Shown: positions 25,859-35,413, numbered from the stretch's first letter. The stretch is DNA of 64,000 nucleotides from Bacteroidales bacterium (GCA_013138975.1 WTBR01000020.1:124001-188000); one strand, 5' to 3'. Notes: generated by a model from the sequence alone, not told the origin. Made by a program: numbers and translations.

Positions 25859-25995
25859 AAAAGAGGATGTCTAAAAAGTATACCTTCTATGAAAATGTCA
25901 TATTGAGCCTGTCGAAATATCTCATTAATAATTAAATAGATTCTTCGATAAACTCAGAATGACAGCTACTTGGTCTTTTTGGACATCCTCTTTTT
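25859..25995. repeat. 137-bp inverted-repeat element (AGAGGATGTC family, copy 1)
   Basis: Terminal arms AAAAGAGGATGTCTAAAAAG (25859-25878) and CTTTTTGGACATCCTCTTTT (25975-25994) are inverted repeats with one mismatch. Inside lie a second inverted pair around TGTCATATTGAGCCTGTCGAA and TTCTTCGATAAACTCAGAATGACA. It sits between convergent genes, so it may also end both transcripts. Related sequences occur at 44204-44308 and 49196-49336. Confidence 0.75.
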
Positions 25996-26021
25996 TCTTC
26001 CTCAACAGTAAACTCAAAAAA

Positions 26022-26909
26022 TTATAGCATATCCGGAGCTGATGGGTATTTATTATTGGGAGTATTAATAATTGCCTGTTGAAGCATTTCCACTAATTGA
26101 TCATTATCTTTTGATAATGTCCCTTTTAAATTCAAATTATTTGATACATGATTACTTCTAAAAATAATATTCTCAGCTTTAATGTTTTCAATAAATAGTT
26201 TAAGTTCTTCAAAAAGCTCAACTATGGTTTGTTGTTGATATTCACCATTAAATTTTTCCTGAAAATGCTCTACTCCATATGGCAAACTTAAAGTTAAAGT
26301 TGAAAGAAATTTTGGACTAATCTTATTTATTATTTCTGCGGATTTTAAAGCATGTTGTTGTGAGTACTTTTTCCCACCAAGCCCGTTAAGAATCATAATA
26401 GAAGTATCGATTCCTGCATTATGTGCTTTTAAGATTCCATCAACAGTTGAATTAAAAGTTTCTCCTTTATTAATCAATTTTAGAAGTTCATTATCACCTG
26501 TTTCTATTCCAACATACAATAACTTTAATCCTCGACTTCGCAAATCCTTTAATTCGCTTTCCGACTTAATCATAATATCTTTAGGCAAAGCATAAGACGA
26601 AATGCGTTGTAATTTTCCAAATTGCTTATTAATTTCATCAAGAATTGGAATCAGCTTATTAGCTGATAAAACAAATGCATTACCATCGGCTAAAAAGATC
26701 TTCTTAGCGCCTTTATAATATCTTGATAAAGTCTCAATCTCAGATTTTAATTCTTCAAAATTTCGTGATTTAAAATTCTTAGATGTGTACATTTCGCAAA
26801 ATGCACATTTATTCCATGAGCAACCTAATGTTGCTTGAATAATTGCTGAACGAGCTTCGCCTGGGGGGCGGAAAACCGGTTCATCATATTTAATTGTATT
26901 TAATAACAT
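26022..26909 (-). CDS. Radical SAM protein
   Basis: A 295-residue Elp3/YgiQ-like radical SAM protein. The cluster motif is GCSWNKCAFCEMY (about 29-41), i.e. C-x4-C-x2-C rather than the textbook C-x3-C-x2-C; this spacing is usual in this subgroup. Further motifs are KKIFLADGNAFVL (about 95-107) and LLYVGIETGDNELLKLINKG. It would use a [4Fe-4S] cluster and SAM to generate a 5'-deoxyadenosyl radical; substrate unknown. Its start overlaps the stop of the upstream 134-residue gene by one base (TAATG), so the two are translationally coupled. Confidence 0.9.
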   Translation of the reverse strand: MLLNTIKYDEPVFRPPGEARSAIIQATLGCSWNKCAFCEMYTSKNFKSRNFEELKSEIETLSRYYKGAKKIFLADGNAFVLSANKLIPILDEINKQFGKLQRISSYALPKDIMIKSESELKDLRSRGLKLLYVGIETGDNELLKLINKGETFNSTVDGILKAHNAGIDTSIMILNGLGGKKYSQQHALKSAEIINKISPKFLSTLTLSLPYGVEHFQEKFNGEYQQQTIVELFEELKLFIENIKAENIIFRSNHVSNNLNLKGTLSKDNDQLVEMLQQAIINTPNNKYPSAPDML

Positions 26910-27313
26910 TATATATTAATTAATTTTTCAAATTCCTTAAATGAAATTTTTAAATCAAGCAAATTATACGATTTTTCCACAGTAGAACAAAAATCTCGTT
27001 TATATTTTACGGAGTTTTGAAATAACTGCATATATGCCGTTTCAAAGGGCTTATCAATAATATAAACTCCTATTTTCTGATTATCTAAGTTCTGGTATTC
27101 CTCAATCAGAGATACCATACTCGAAATCTTTGATAATTTAAAATCAAAACTACATCCCCTCAAATCATTTAGCTGAAAATGTACTTTTGAAAAATCCGGA
27201 TCTTCTCTAAAATCCTTTGCCAGTTGAAAAATCTCTTCAAAAGATTTTATCCCCGGTTCCAACTTCGCTACTCCAAAATTCAATTCAGAATATATCTTAT
27301 ACCTGTTAATCAT
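26909..27313 (-). CDS. Conserved small protein, SpoIIAA/STAS-like fold suspected
   Basis: A 134-residue soluble protein with alternating strands and helices (MINRYKIYSELNFGVAKLEPG, DFSKVHFQLNDLRGCSF, NQKIGVYIIDKPFETAYMQLF). The pattern of a strand, a long helix, VHFQLNDLRG and IGVYIIDKP resembles the SpoIIAA/STAS-like proteins common in Bacteroidota, as does the 120-residue protein at 52993-53355. It is coupled to the radical SAM gene. Function unknown; the fold is an inference from pattern only. Confidence 0.65.
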   Translation of the reverse strand: MINRYKIYSELNFGVAKLEPGIKSFEEIFQLAKDFREDPDFSKVHFQLNDLRGCSFDFKLSKISSMVSLIEEYQNLDNQKIGVYIIDKPFETAYMQLFQNSVKYKRDFCSTVEKSYNLLDLKISFKEFEKLINI

Positions 27314-27344
27314 AAAAGTAAAAAAACAAATTTGAATTAGTGCG

Positions 27345-27352
27345 CAAACTTA
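27345..27352 (-). promoter_or_regulatory. Candidate -7 box for the radical SAM operon
   Basis: Minus strand TAAGTTTG matches TAnnTTTG exactly, 31 bp before the start codon at 27313. No clear -33 box. Confidence 0.4.
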
Positions 27353-27513
27353 CATAAGTTAGTTTGATATTGATTAAAAAAACAGAGAAGTTTTATCCTT
27401 ATTTATCTGAACCAATGTTTTTTCAACATTCTAAATAAACTTTACTCAGCTTTTTGATACAAAAGAAAGAAAATAGTAACTTAGTACTTTTTAGAAAATT
27501 AAAACTTAAAATA

Positions 27514-30500
27514 ATGAAGAATTTAACGATTACAGTCCTGATTTTAATAAGTCTATTAAGTTTTAATTCTTATTCGCAAGAAAACTCATCATATTTCTTA
27601 TCTGACGCAAGCTTATCGCCGAATGCTCAGAAAATTGTATTCGTGTACGAAAATGATTTATGGCAAGTAAATACAGAAGGCGGTATAGCCAATCGATTAA
27701 CGGCTATGGATGGTACTGAATCAAATCCTCGATTTTCACCAGACGGGAAGTTCCTTGCTTTCTCATCTAATAAAAATGGGAATTTTGATGTTTACATTAT
27801 GCCTGTTGGCGGAGGAGAAATTTCGCAACTTACGTTTCACGATGCAAATGATTTAGTAGATGGTTGGTCATGGGATTCTCAATCGATTAATTTTTCTTCG
27901 AACAGATTAAATGTTGTTGCATCATATAAAATTAAGATTAACGGAGAAACTCCAAAAAGATTATTTGGCGATAATTATTTTAATAACGTTCATCATATTG
28001 CCGAATCACCCGAAGGTAATGCTTACTATTTTACAGAATCATGGGAAAGCTTTATATTTCCTCACCGTAAAAGATATAAAGGTGCTCACAATCCTGATAT
28101 AAAATATTACAATACTACAACACAGGAATACAAAGAACTTACGAATTACATCGGTAAAGATTTATGGCCAAGTGTAGATAAAGAAGGTAATCTTTACCTG
28201 GCTTCAGACGAAGCTAAAGATGTTTACAATTTATTCGCACTAAATGCAGGTGTGAAAAAGCAATTAACCGATTTTGAAACTGCAATTATTCATCCTCAAG
28301 TTAGTGCAAATGGAGCAAAAGTAGTTTTTACAAAAGATTACCAAATTGCCGTATATGATGTAAAATCTCAAAATACCACTATCCCTGAGATTAAAATCTT
28401 TAAAAATGAAACACTAACTACGAATCAAAAATTCAAAACACAAGGGAAAATATCGAATTTTGATGTTTCATCCGATAATAAAAAGATTGCTTTTGTAAGT
28501 AGAGGTCGCCTATTTGTTTCAGATATAAAAGGAAAGTATGTTCGGGAAATAAATACAGATCCTTTAGAACGTGTTTTGGAAATTAAATGGTGCGCCGATA
28601 ACAAAAACCTGTTATATACCCGAACTAATAAAGGATGGACAAATCTTTTCAAAATTTCTGCCGAAACAAATAATTCCGAAAAACAATTGACTTTTGAAAA
28701 TAAAACGGAACGATCAATTGAACTTTCACCAAAAAAAGATAAAGCTGTATTTTTAAGTGGAAATTCCGATTTAAAAATTATTAATTTAAAAACCGACAAG
28801 CTTGAAAATATCGTAAAAGATGAATTTTGGTTTAGGGGAGCTCAACCAAGATTTTCTCCGGACGGAAATTTTGTTGTTTTTACAGCATTCAGAAATTTCG
28901 AACCCGACGTTTTAATTTATGACATAAAATTAAAACGCACATTTAACATTACGAATACCGGTGTTCCTGAAAACAGTCCTTTTTGGTCTCCTGATGGAAA
29001 ATATTTATATATATCTGCTGCAAGATATAAACCCGGATATCCTCGTGGCGAAGGAGTGAATAAAATTTATAGAATTCCTCTTTATCGTTTTTCGCAAGAC
29101 TTTAAATCGGATAAATATGAAGAGCTTTTTTCTGATAAAAAGAAAAAGGATTCAACAATTGTAGATATTAAATTTGAATTAAAAGATATAGCTGAAAGAT
29201 GGGAACCCATAATACAAGAAGGTACATTTCAAGATGATCCTTATGTATTTAAGAACAAAGAGAAAAATATACTTATTAGCAATATTTATAACAGTGAAAC
29301 AGAGGTTGGAATCTACAAAACCGAGATAGTGCCTTTTGAGAAAAATAAAACAAAAAAGATTTCCGATAAAACATTTGATATGCTTGCAATGGCAAAAGAC
29401 AAATATTATGTTTTAATAAAGGGTGATATTCATGAATTAAACTTACAGGGAGATAAAACTGAGAAAATTAAGATTGAACATACTTTCAATAAAAATTTAC
29501 AGAATGAATTTGTTCAGATGTTTCATGAAAACTGGGCTGCTTTGTCTGAAAATTTTTATGATGTCAATTACCATGGAGTTAATTGGGAAGCCACGAAGAC
29601 AAGGTATGAGAAATTTCTTCCATATATTCGAAACAGAGAAAATCTGAGAACCTTACAAATTGATATGTTGGGCGAACTAAATGCTTCTCATCTTGATTTT
29701 AGAACCTCAGGCGATGAACAAAAAACTTTTTACAATCAAAGTACTTTAGAAACAGGTATAATCTTCGACAATGAAAACCCTTTTATGGTAAAACAATTTG
29801 TTAAAAAGTCGCCTATTGATATTCTTGATAATAAAATCCTGCCAGGAGATGAATTAATTGCAGTTGATAATATTGCAGTTGATAAAAACAAGAATAGGTA
29901 TTCGTATTTTAACAATACCGAAATGAAGGATGAAATATTACTCAGCTTTGCAAAAGGAAAAAAATCTTATGATGTAAAAATCCATCCTATTTCATCTGTT
30001 AATTTAAATAATTTATTATACGACGAATGGATTGCTGACAGACAAGAAATCGTAGACAAAGCTTCCGGAAACAAAATTGCCTATGCTTATATGAAAAACA
30101 TGGGCGAAAACAATTTAAACGATTTTTTAATTGACATGACAACCGAAGCTATTCACAAAGATGCTTTAATTCTTGATTTAAGATATAATCGAGGAGGAAA
30201 TGTACATGATGCTGTTCTTCAATTTCTTTCGCAAACACCTTATTTAAACTGGAAATACAGAAACGGTAAATTGTCTCCTCAGCCCCATTTTGCTCCTTCG
30301 GGCAAACCAATTATTTTGTTAATTAACGAACATTCTTTAAGCGATGCAGAAATGACGGCACAAGGATTTAAACAATTAAAACTGGGTAAGATCATTGGAA
30401 CAGAAACGTATCGTTGGATCATTTTTACATCCGGTCGATCCTTGGTTGATGGATCATTAACAAGATTGCCTTCGTGGGGTTGTTACACCCTAAACGGTGA

Positions 30501-30630
30501 AGATCTTGAATTAACAGGTGTTGCTCCAGATATATACGTAAAAAATACATTTACCGACAGATTAAACGGCACCGACCCTCAATTGGAGAAAGCAATTGAT
30601 GAGATTTTAAAGGAACTTGGAGAAAAATAA
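27514..30630 (+). CDS. Tricorn-like S41 family peptidase with TolB-type beta-propeller repeats
   Basis: About 1038 residues with a signal peptide (MKNLTITVLILISLLSFNSYSQ). The N-terminal half has PD40/WD40-like repeats (NPRFSPDGKFLAFSSN, QPRFSPDGNFVVFTAF, NSPFWSPDGKYLYISA), forming a propeller, followed by a tricorn core, a PDZ-like segment (ILPGDELIAVDNIAV) and the S41 catalytic domain with ILDLRYNRGGNVHDA and nucleophile Ser in NEHSLSDAEMT. This is the layout of tricorn protease, here exported to the periplasm. A TTG frame extends to 27454, but the ATG at 27514 begins the signal peptide. Confidence 0.92.
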   Translation: MKNLTITVLILISLLSFNSYSQENSSYFLSDASLSPNAQKIVFVYENDLWQVNTEGGIANRLTAMDGTESNPRFSPDGKFLAFSSNKNGNFDVYIMPVGGGEISQLTFHDANDLVDGWSWDSQSINFSSNRLNVVASYKIKINGETPKRLFGDNYFNNVHHIAESPEGNAYYFTESWESFIFPHRKRYKGAHNPDIKYYNTTTQEYKELTNYIGKDLWPSVDKEGNLYLASDEAKDVYNLFALNAGVKKQLTDFETAIIHPQVSANGAKVVFTKDYQIAVYDVKSQNTTIPEIKIFKNETLTTNQKFKTQGKISNFDVSSDNKKIAFVSRGRLFVSDIKGKYVREINTDPLERVLEIKWCADNKNLLYTRTNKGWTNLFKISAETNNSEKQLTFENKTERSIELSPKKDKAVFLSGNSDLKIINLKTDKLENIVKDEFWFRGAQPRFSPDGNFVVFTAFRNFEPDVLIYDIKLKRTFNITNTGVPENSPFWSPDGKYLYISAARYKPGYPRGEGVNKIYRIPLYRFSQDFKSDKYEELFSDKKKKDSTIVDIKFELKDIAERWEPIIQEGTFQDDPYVFKNKEKNILISNIYNSETEVGIYKTEIVPFEKNKTKKISDKTFDMLAMAKDKYYVLIKGDIHELNLQGDKTEKIKIEHTFNKNLQNEFVQMFHENWAALSENFYDVNYHGVNWEATKTRYEKFLPYIRNRENLRTLQIDMLGELNASHLDFRTSGDEQKTFYNQSTLETGIIFDNENPFMVKQFVKKSPIDILDNKILPGDELIAVDNIAVDKNKNRYSYFNNTEMKDEILLSFAKGKKSYDVKIHPISSVNLNNLLYDEWIADRQEIVDKASGNKIAYAYMKNMGENNLNDFLIDMTTEAIHKDALILDLRYNRGGNVHDAVLQFLSQTPYLNWKYRNGKLSPQPHFAPSGKPIILLINEHSLSDAEMTAQGFKQLKLGKIIGTETYRWIIFTSGRSLVDGSLTRLPSWGCYTLNGEDLELTGVAPDIYVKNTFTDRLNGTDPQLEKAIDEILKELGEK

Positions 30631-30634
30631 AGTT

Positions 30635-31129
30635 ATGAAAAAAAAAGTTGTTTTATCTGTTCTACTATATATAATAATTATGCCTCTTTTTGGACAAAAT
30701 TATATACAAATAATAAAATATGATGCTAATATAAGGTTAAAACCATCATCATCATCCGTAGTTATTACACAAGCTTTAAACGGAAATATATTTAAATTGA
30801 TTAATGAAAAAGATGCATGGTTTGAAATATTAATATTTTCTGGTGAGTACAGATATATTCATAAATCTTTGTGTAAAAAGACTGATTATGTTATTTCTCT
30901 TCCCGAAAGTGAGCAGCTTCGAAAAACTGTTTTTTTAGAATTATTAAATGGTGAAGATAAAGCTCAACGTGTAGCAGATAAAAATTATCCAAATGATATT
31001 TATAAGAACATAGATTATGCAAGATCTTTAAACGACAAATACAAACTTGATGTTCTCAATAAATTTGGTTTACAACCACCTATTTATTCGAAAATAATTT
31101 TAGAAGGCATTAAAAAGAAATGGAATTGA
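30635..31129 (+). CDS. Secreted SH3b-like protein
   Basis: A 164-residue exported protein: signal peptide MKKKVVLSVLLYIIIMPLFGQ, then a bacterial SH3-like segment (YDANIRLKPSSSSVVITQALNG to DAWFEILIFSGEYRYIHKSLC), the usual YxANIRxxPSxxSxVI pattern. The C-terminal 70 residues are helical and polar. SH3b domains often bind cell-wall peptides. The start follows the tricorn-like gene by 4 bp, so both are probably one transcript. The ATG at 30635 is favoured over an overlapping TTG at 30617. Confidence 0.78.
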   Translation: MKKKVVLSVLLYIIIMPLFGQNYIQIIKYDANIRLKPSSSSVVITQALNGNIFKLINEKDAWFEILIFSGEYRYIHKSLCKKTDYVISLPESEQLRKTVFLELLNGEDKAQRVADKNYPNDIYKNIDYARSLNDKYKLDVLNKFGLQPPIYSKIILEGIKKKWN

Positions 31130-31509
31130 TAATTATAATCTTACTTGATAGAAATTATATCACAAATTACTTAAATATATAGATAAATTTGTCGTGGAAA
31201 TTATCACCCAATAACCCAAGCGTCTCGCTTGTGCTCACTATTTATATGTCCATAAAACACACCTCTATAACTCGAAACGAAATACATTTAGAATAAAATT
31301 GGACTTTGCGTTAAAGACGGAAACATCGTATTACAATTAAACTCTATCAATATTGTAAAAATTAAAATCACATATTATAAAAATTATAATACTATTATTA
31401 AGCTCGTTACATATAATGTAAAATAAAAAATTTATTCGGGGGGTCACCTTTTGTTCCTTTTAGGAATTAACAGGTAGAGATGTAATATTAAATTTAAATA
31501 AATAATAGC
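31130..31509. repeat. 380-bp non-coding stretch with MITE-like element copy A
   Basis: A palindromic end CCAAGCGTCTCGCTTGTG begins at about 31216, and the following 100 bp retain the family word AAATACATTTAGAATAAAATTGG. The right end has been lost. The rest is AT-rich with a G6 run at 31438-31443 before TCACCTTTTG, just upstream of the small HTH gene, and a TTCCTTTTAGGAA mini-hairpin. Confidence 0.55.
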
Positions 31510-31767
31510 ATGTTTATAAATTTATTAGAGTGTTTAGAAAGAATCGAAGAATTAGATAGTTTAATTCAACTAGAAAAAACGGGACGGCCAAATGAGTTAG
31601 CAGAAAATTTAGAACTTTCTGTAAGGCAAATTTACAGACTAATTGGGTTTATGAAAAATCGAGGTGCGGAGATTGAATTTTGTAATTATAAACAATCTTA
31701 TAAATACGTAAATCCGGTTAAATTTCAAATAGGGTTTGTTAAACAAGAAATGGCACAATTGCATTAA
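31510..31767 (+). CDS. Small helix-turn-helix DNA-binding protein
   Basis: An 85-residue protein with an N-terminal HTH: LLECLERIEELDSLIQLEKTGRPNELAENLELSVRQIYRLIGFMKNRGAEI, where GRPNELAENLELSVRQIYR is the helix-turn-helix of the HTH_11/DeoR type. The C-terminal half is a short beta segment (YKYVNPVKFQIGFV). Stand-alone proteins of this type are common in Bacteroidota accessory regions; targets are unknown. It is the only gene on the plus strand between the tricorn operon and the accessory minus-strand genes, preceded by a conspicuous G-run/TCACCTTTTG leader. Confidence 0.75.
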   Translation: MFINLLECLERIEELDSLIQLEKTGRPNELAENLELSVRQIYRLIGFMKNRGAEIEFCNYKQSYKYVNPVKFQIGFVKQEMAQLH

Positions 31768-32281
31768 CACCCATTACAGCACAAGCATTTCGCTTGTGTT
31801 TATCATTTAAATACGTCTATCCCAATCCGATAATTATCGAGATAGAATAAATCTGGACTAGATTTGGCTAAGCGCTAAATTGAATTGTTACCAGTGGGAT
31901 ATTTATGTGCCGATTGGGGGCTAACAAGTATGAGACTTGCCCCTTCCTAAGACATTACAAAACCTTTTCTGGCAAAAAATTTTTCCCAAATGATGAAATT
32001 TTTGCCTCATGTGTCACGATCTCATCAAATTAATGCTATGATACCCAATTCTTGCAAAAAACTGTATTTCCCAACTTATTTAATGTAAATCACCTCTTAC
32101 TTTGTACGAAAGGGTTACATGTATTTTACTGCCAATAGCGACACTATCTGCAAGTTACAATACATTAGATGTAAAATCAATTACTAAGTCTGAATAAAAT
32201 AAGCCGATAGTGCAAGCGTCTCGTTTGTACTAGTAAGGGCACAAGTGAAACGCATGCGCCAATTGTTGCTAATACCAGCAG
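31768..32281. repeat. 514-bp non-coding stretch with MITE-like copies B and C and an inverted repeat
   Basis: Copy B (about 31779-31890) starts with CACAAGCATTTCGCTTGTG and is decayed on the right. Copy C (about 32207-32262) is a collapsed form in which left end CAAGCGTCTCGTTTGTAC almost touches right end GGCACAAGTGAAACGCATGC. Between them GGCAAAAAATTT (31971-31982) and AAATTTTTGCC (31996-32006) form an imperfect hairpin. No gene was seen. Confidence 0.6.
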
Positions 32282-32704
32282 TTAATTTTTAAGTTTTATT
32301 TCAATCAATTGTTTAATGTCGGGAAGTATTGAATCATTTTTAATATCTATCCGAATACCTCGGCCTTCGGCATATTTTGTTGCTTGTGCAAGTTCTGTTT
32401 TAATATCTGGTGAAATATTACTTTCCAATACAATATCAGTTGCTTTTTGCCCGAATACAAATGCTACTTTAAAATATTTGTCTCTAGGCAGGAAATATAT
32501 GATTGCTCTCTTTTTATCTTTAATTCTATAACTCCAACCGTATTTTTTGCCCGGGTAATTCCATTCTGCTAATCCATTTGGATATTTTTCCAAAACAAAT
32601 TCATGTATCTTATTCCACAATTCATAAGTAGAATCCAAATTTTCAATTATATCCTTGTTAGTTGGTTTTATTGCTTTATCCGTAAAAATACTTATATCTT
32701 CCAT
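32282..32704 (-). CDS. DUF3788 family protein
   Basis: A 140-residue soluble protein matching the DUF3788 pattern from memory: YELWNKIHEFVLEKYPNGLAEWNYPGKKYGWSYRIKDKKRAIIYFLP, then FKVAFVFGQKATD and AEGRGIRIDI near the C-terminus. No catalytic residues are obvious and the biochemical function is unknown. It sits between repeats in the accessory region, on the same strand as the following genes. Confidence 0.8.
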   Translation of the reverse strand: MEDISIFTDKAIKPTNKDIIENLDSTYELWNKIHEFVLEKYPNGLAEWNYPGKKYGWSYRIKDKKRAIIYFLPRDKYFKVAFVFGQKATDIVLESNISPDIKTELAQATKYAEGRGIRIDIKNDSILPDIKQLIEIKLKN

Positions 32705-32774
32705 TTTATTTCTAGTCTGTAAGGCTCTTTCAATAGCACAAGCGAAATTTTTGAGCCAGTTAGAGTAAATTTTC

Positions 32775-33509
32775 TTAAAAATTATAAGTTAATCCTAAGT
32801 CTACTTTTAAGTCCAAAAACCTTTCTTTTTTTCTTGAATAAGGCATTTCCATATATTCATTAATCATATAAATAAATCCAGGCTCCAAATTAATTGCCAA
32901 TTTTTCATTTAATCTTCTACTTATACCAATCGATGAAAAACCACTTACAATATAATCTGCTTTATATTCATTATAATTACCAGATTCCTTTCGAATATAA
33001 TCATATTCATAAAAACCCTCGGAGTCATATTCGGCTGATAACAAAAAGCTAAGTTGCAATCCAAAAGTCTGATATATTCTTATTTTTGAATTATTGAAAT
33101 AATTTACACTAAATGCAATTGGAATTCCAAAAAATTTATACGTTCGCTCAGAATTAACCCTATAGGGCATATCGAGAAGAGGTAATGTAGCTTCGCTTGT
33201 ATCATAAAGCATTCCCGTACTTAAGCTATTCTTTCGTATTTCATAAGAAAATCCAATATTCAAACTAAGGTATTTATCCATATCAAACTCAAATCTTACT
33301 TGGCTTCTTATGCCAAATTGAGGGGTCTCACTTTCATTATTATATCTAGAAGAATAATCTCCATAATCGGTTATTTGATAAGATAAGATTGGAGCGATTT
33401 GAACTGAAATACGAACATCATTTTGTGCATTCACAAATTGACTTAAAATTGTTGTTATGAAAAGTAACAATAAAAATTCTTTTGAATATTTAAGCTTTTC
33501 CATGTTCAT
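32775..33509 (-). CDS. Outer-membrane beta-barrel protein
   Basis: A 244-residue exported protein: signal peptide to about residue 28 (LSQFVNAQ), then a series of amphipathic strands (RISVQIAPILSYQITDYGDY, YLSLNIGFSYEIRKNS, KFFGIPIAFSVNYF, LAINLEPGFIYMI) and a terminal strand ending in aromatic Phe (DLKVDLGLTYNF), the signal for outer-membrane insertion. It resembles small OmpW/PorT-like barrels of Bacteroidota. Met3 (33503) is an alternative start. Function unknown. Confidence 0.78.
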   Translation of the reverse strand: MNMEKLKYSKEFLLLLFITTILSQFVNAQNDVRISVQIAPILSYQITDYGDYSSRYNNESETPQFGIRSQVRFEFDMDKYLSLNIGFSYEIRKNSLSTGMLYDTSEATLPLLDMPYRVNSERTYKFFGIPIAFSVNYFNNSKIRIYQTFGLQLSFLLSAEYDSEGFYEYDYIRKESGNYNEYKADYIVSGFSSIGISRRLNEKLAINLEPGFIYMINEYMEMPYSRKKERFLDLKVDLGLTYNF

Positions 33510-33618
33510 TTATATTTTGTTACGCTAAGTATGTGAATGTACATATTTTTAACAAAAGCATCAAACAAACGATCTTTAAAAGCCTTGAAAATCATTAAAA
33601 CTTAAGCTGTATTTACCT

Positions 33619-33772
33619 CAATAGTGCAGCGTCTCGCATGTGCTCCAAATTAAAAACGTCTTGTTAAAACATCTCCGATATTTATACTATACTACTATAG
33701 GATTGGAATACATTCGGATTAAAATTGGGTTAATGCTATAAAGGCACAAGCGATTGCTTGTGCGATTGGAGC
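33619..33772. repeat. MITE-like palindromic element, copy D
   Basis: About 154 bp between the outer-membrane protein gene and the SIR2 gene. Left end GCAGCGTCTCGCATGTGCTCC, right end GGCACAAGCGATTGCTTGTGC; the centre shares CGATATTTATACTA and GGATTGGAATACAT with copies E and F. No open reading frame inside. Confidence 0.75.
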
Positions 33773-33807
33773 AATTATTTATGAGTGCGTTCAGCAATCG
33801 GCTTTCT

Positions 33808-35400
33808 TCATTTTTCTATTAAATTTAACTCATCTTCCACAATTTTACACATTTTAATTCCTTCAGAATCTCCAACATTTTTTGCTATTTCTTTTGCTTT
33901 TATGAGGTACTCAAGCGCTTTTTTTATATTTCTCTTTTCTCTATTAATTATTACTAAGTTAAAATTTGCGATTCCTTTTTCAAGCATAAAACCACCGTGA
34001 TTCTCAAAAAAATCATATGTTTTATTGTAATAAAATTCAGCCTTTAATAAGAATTTTTCTTCTTTATTTTCCTTATACATTTCAATAAATAAATCCCCTC
34101 TGGAATTATTGTGTGTGGCTATCATATAATCCGGATTATCCCCGGCCTTATGCTCTTTTCCTTCTGTTATCCGAGGTAGTAAATCATCGATATCCTCAAA
34201 TGTTTTTATAGCTCCATCAAAATCTTTATCAAGTAATAGGAATTTGGAGTACTTTGAGTATGCACTCTTTAAAAGCCTGTTGTTATTAATTTCCTTAGCC
34301 AAATCTATCGATTCCAACACATAAGTATATTTGTCATTTGTATTCGGAATATTTCCTTGTTTTATTAAATTGTAAGTATTAAAAGATAGTGCATTATAAA
34401 TTTCAATTTTCTGTTTTTTTTCAACACTTTGATTCTTTAAAATATCTTCAAAAACATGCGATGATTCCGTAAATAGATTTCTTTGTTGTAATAAAGCTGC
34501 TACAAAAATCATACTCTTAACTTTATCCTTAAAATGAGAGGGTAATTCTTTACAATAGTTTTTCCAATTAGTTTTATTAACCGACTTTCCTATTTTTCTT
34601 TTTGTAAAACCATTATACCATTTTTGAATTAGTTCATCTGTATTGCAATTTATATTTACTCCATTAAAAATAGAAAAGCATTCTGTAAGTTTGTCAACAG
34701 AAAAATTATTTTGCATGGAATGGTTAATATAAAAAATAGTTTTATTACTATTATTTATATCCTTCAAGTAAGGAACAATATCAAAATAATCGGAACAACT
34801 ATATCCAAGAACTATGATATACTTCTCTTTTGAAAATCTAAATATATAATCTAAAAGCTGTTTTCTTTTTTTGATTTTTTCTTGAATAGAAATATCATAC
34901 ATGAAAATCCTAGTAGTTTCCTTATCTTCAATTGAGCCATGAATTTTTATATAAGTTGGTGGGGAAACATTTTCAACCTTAAAATCATCTTCCCTGAAAA
35001 GGGAATTTAAATCAAGGCCATCAGTTATTGAAGCTTTTTCAATAAGCATGTCAAAATTAGTCGTAAGAAGAGTTTTTAACTTCTTATTCTTTAATAGGAA
35101 GGATGTGAATTTATGAAATAAAGTAGGCTCTCCTAGATTAAAAATATTTAGAATTTCATCACTTCCGGAGAAGCCGATTAAAAATTCCATGAATAATTCA
35201 AAAGGTGTTTCTAGCAGCGCTTCGTAATACTGCGCCATTCCAATTGACTCAAGTATTTCATATTTCAAATCATTCACCAGAGGGATTCCTGAATTAATAG
35301 AAATACCGGCTCCAAAAAATAATATATAATCATTATCCGACATTTTTTGGAGAAAATCGGTAAAATCCGTAATTGTTTTAAAATTATATAAACCTGTCAT
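33808..35400 (-). CDS. SIR2-like domain protein with TPR C-terminus, candidate anti-phage NADase
   Basis: A 530-residue cytoplasmic protein. The N-terminal SIR2-like NAD-binding domain (about 1-250) shows FFGAGISINSG (28-38), LLTTNFDMLIEKA (111-123, with Asn115/Asp117), KIHGS with candidate catalytic His154, and VLGYSCSDYFDI (197-208). The C-terminal half is helical with TPR-like repeats (AEFYYNKTYDFFENHGG, ALEYLIKAKEIAKNVGD). In anti-phage systems such as DSR and Thoeris, SIR2 domains deplete NAD+ when infection is sensed; TPR or other C-terminal parts act as sensor. The gene lies alone, flanked by MITE-like copies D and E, with an attC-like remnant just upstream. The defence role is inference. 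Confidence 0.82.
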   Translation of the reverse strand: MTGLYNFKTITDFTDFLQKMSDNDYILFFGAGISINSGIPLVNDLKYEILESIGMAQYYEALLETPFELFMEFLIGFSGSDEILNIFNLGEPTLFHKFTSFLLKNKKLKTLLTTNFDMLIEKASITDGLDLNSLFREDDFKVENVSPPTYIKIHGSIEDKETTRIFMYDISIQEKIKKRKQLLDYIFRFSKEKYIIVLGYSCSDYFDIVPYLKDINNSNKTIFYINHSMQNNFSVDKLTECFSIFNGVNINCNTDELIQKWYNGFTKRKIGKSVNKTNWKNYCKELPSHFKDKVKSMIFVAALLQQRNLFTESSHVFEDILKNQSVEKKQKIEIYNALSFNTYNLIKQGNIPNTNDKYTYVLESIDLAKEINNNRLLKSAYSKYSKFLLLDKDFDGAIKTFEDIDDLLPRITEGKEHKAGDNPDYMIATHNNSRGDLFIEMYKENKEEKFLLKAEFYYNKTYDFFENHGGFMLEKGIANFNLVIINREKRNIKKALEYLIKAKEIAKNVGDSEGIKMCKIVEDELNLIEK

Positions 35401-35413
35401 TCTCTCAACTTTA

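Noticed and set aside
25549..25860. 103-residue minus-strand frame rich in Ser/Phe
   Set aside because: Antisense to the lysine/glutamate-rich coiled-coil protein; its composition is the expected complement.
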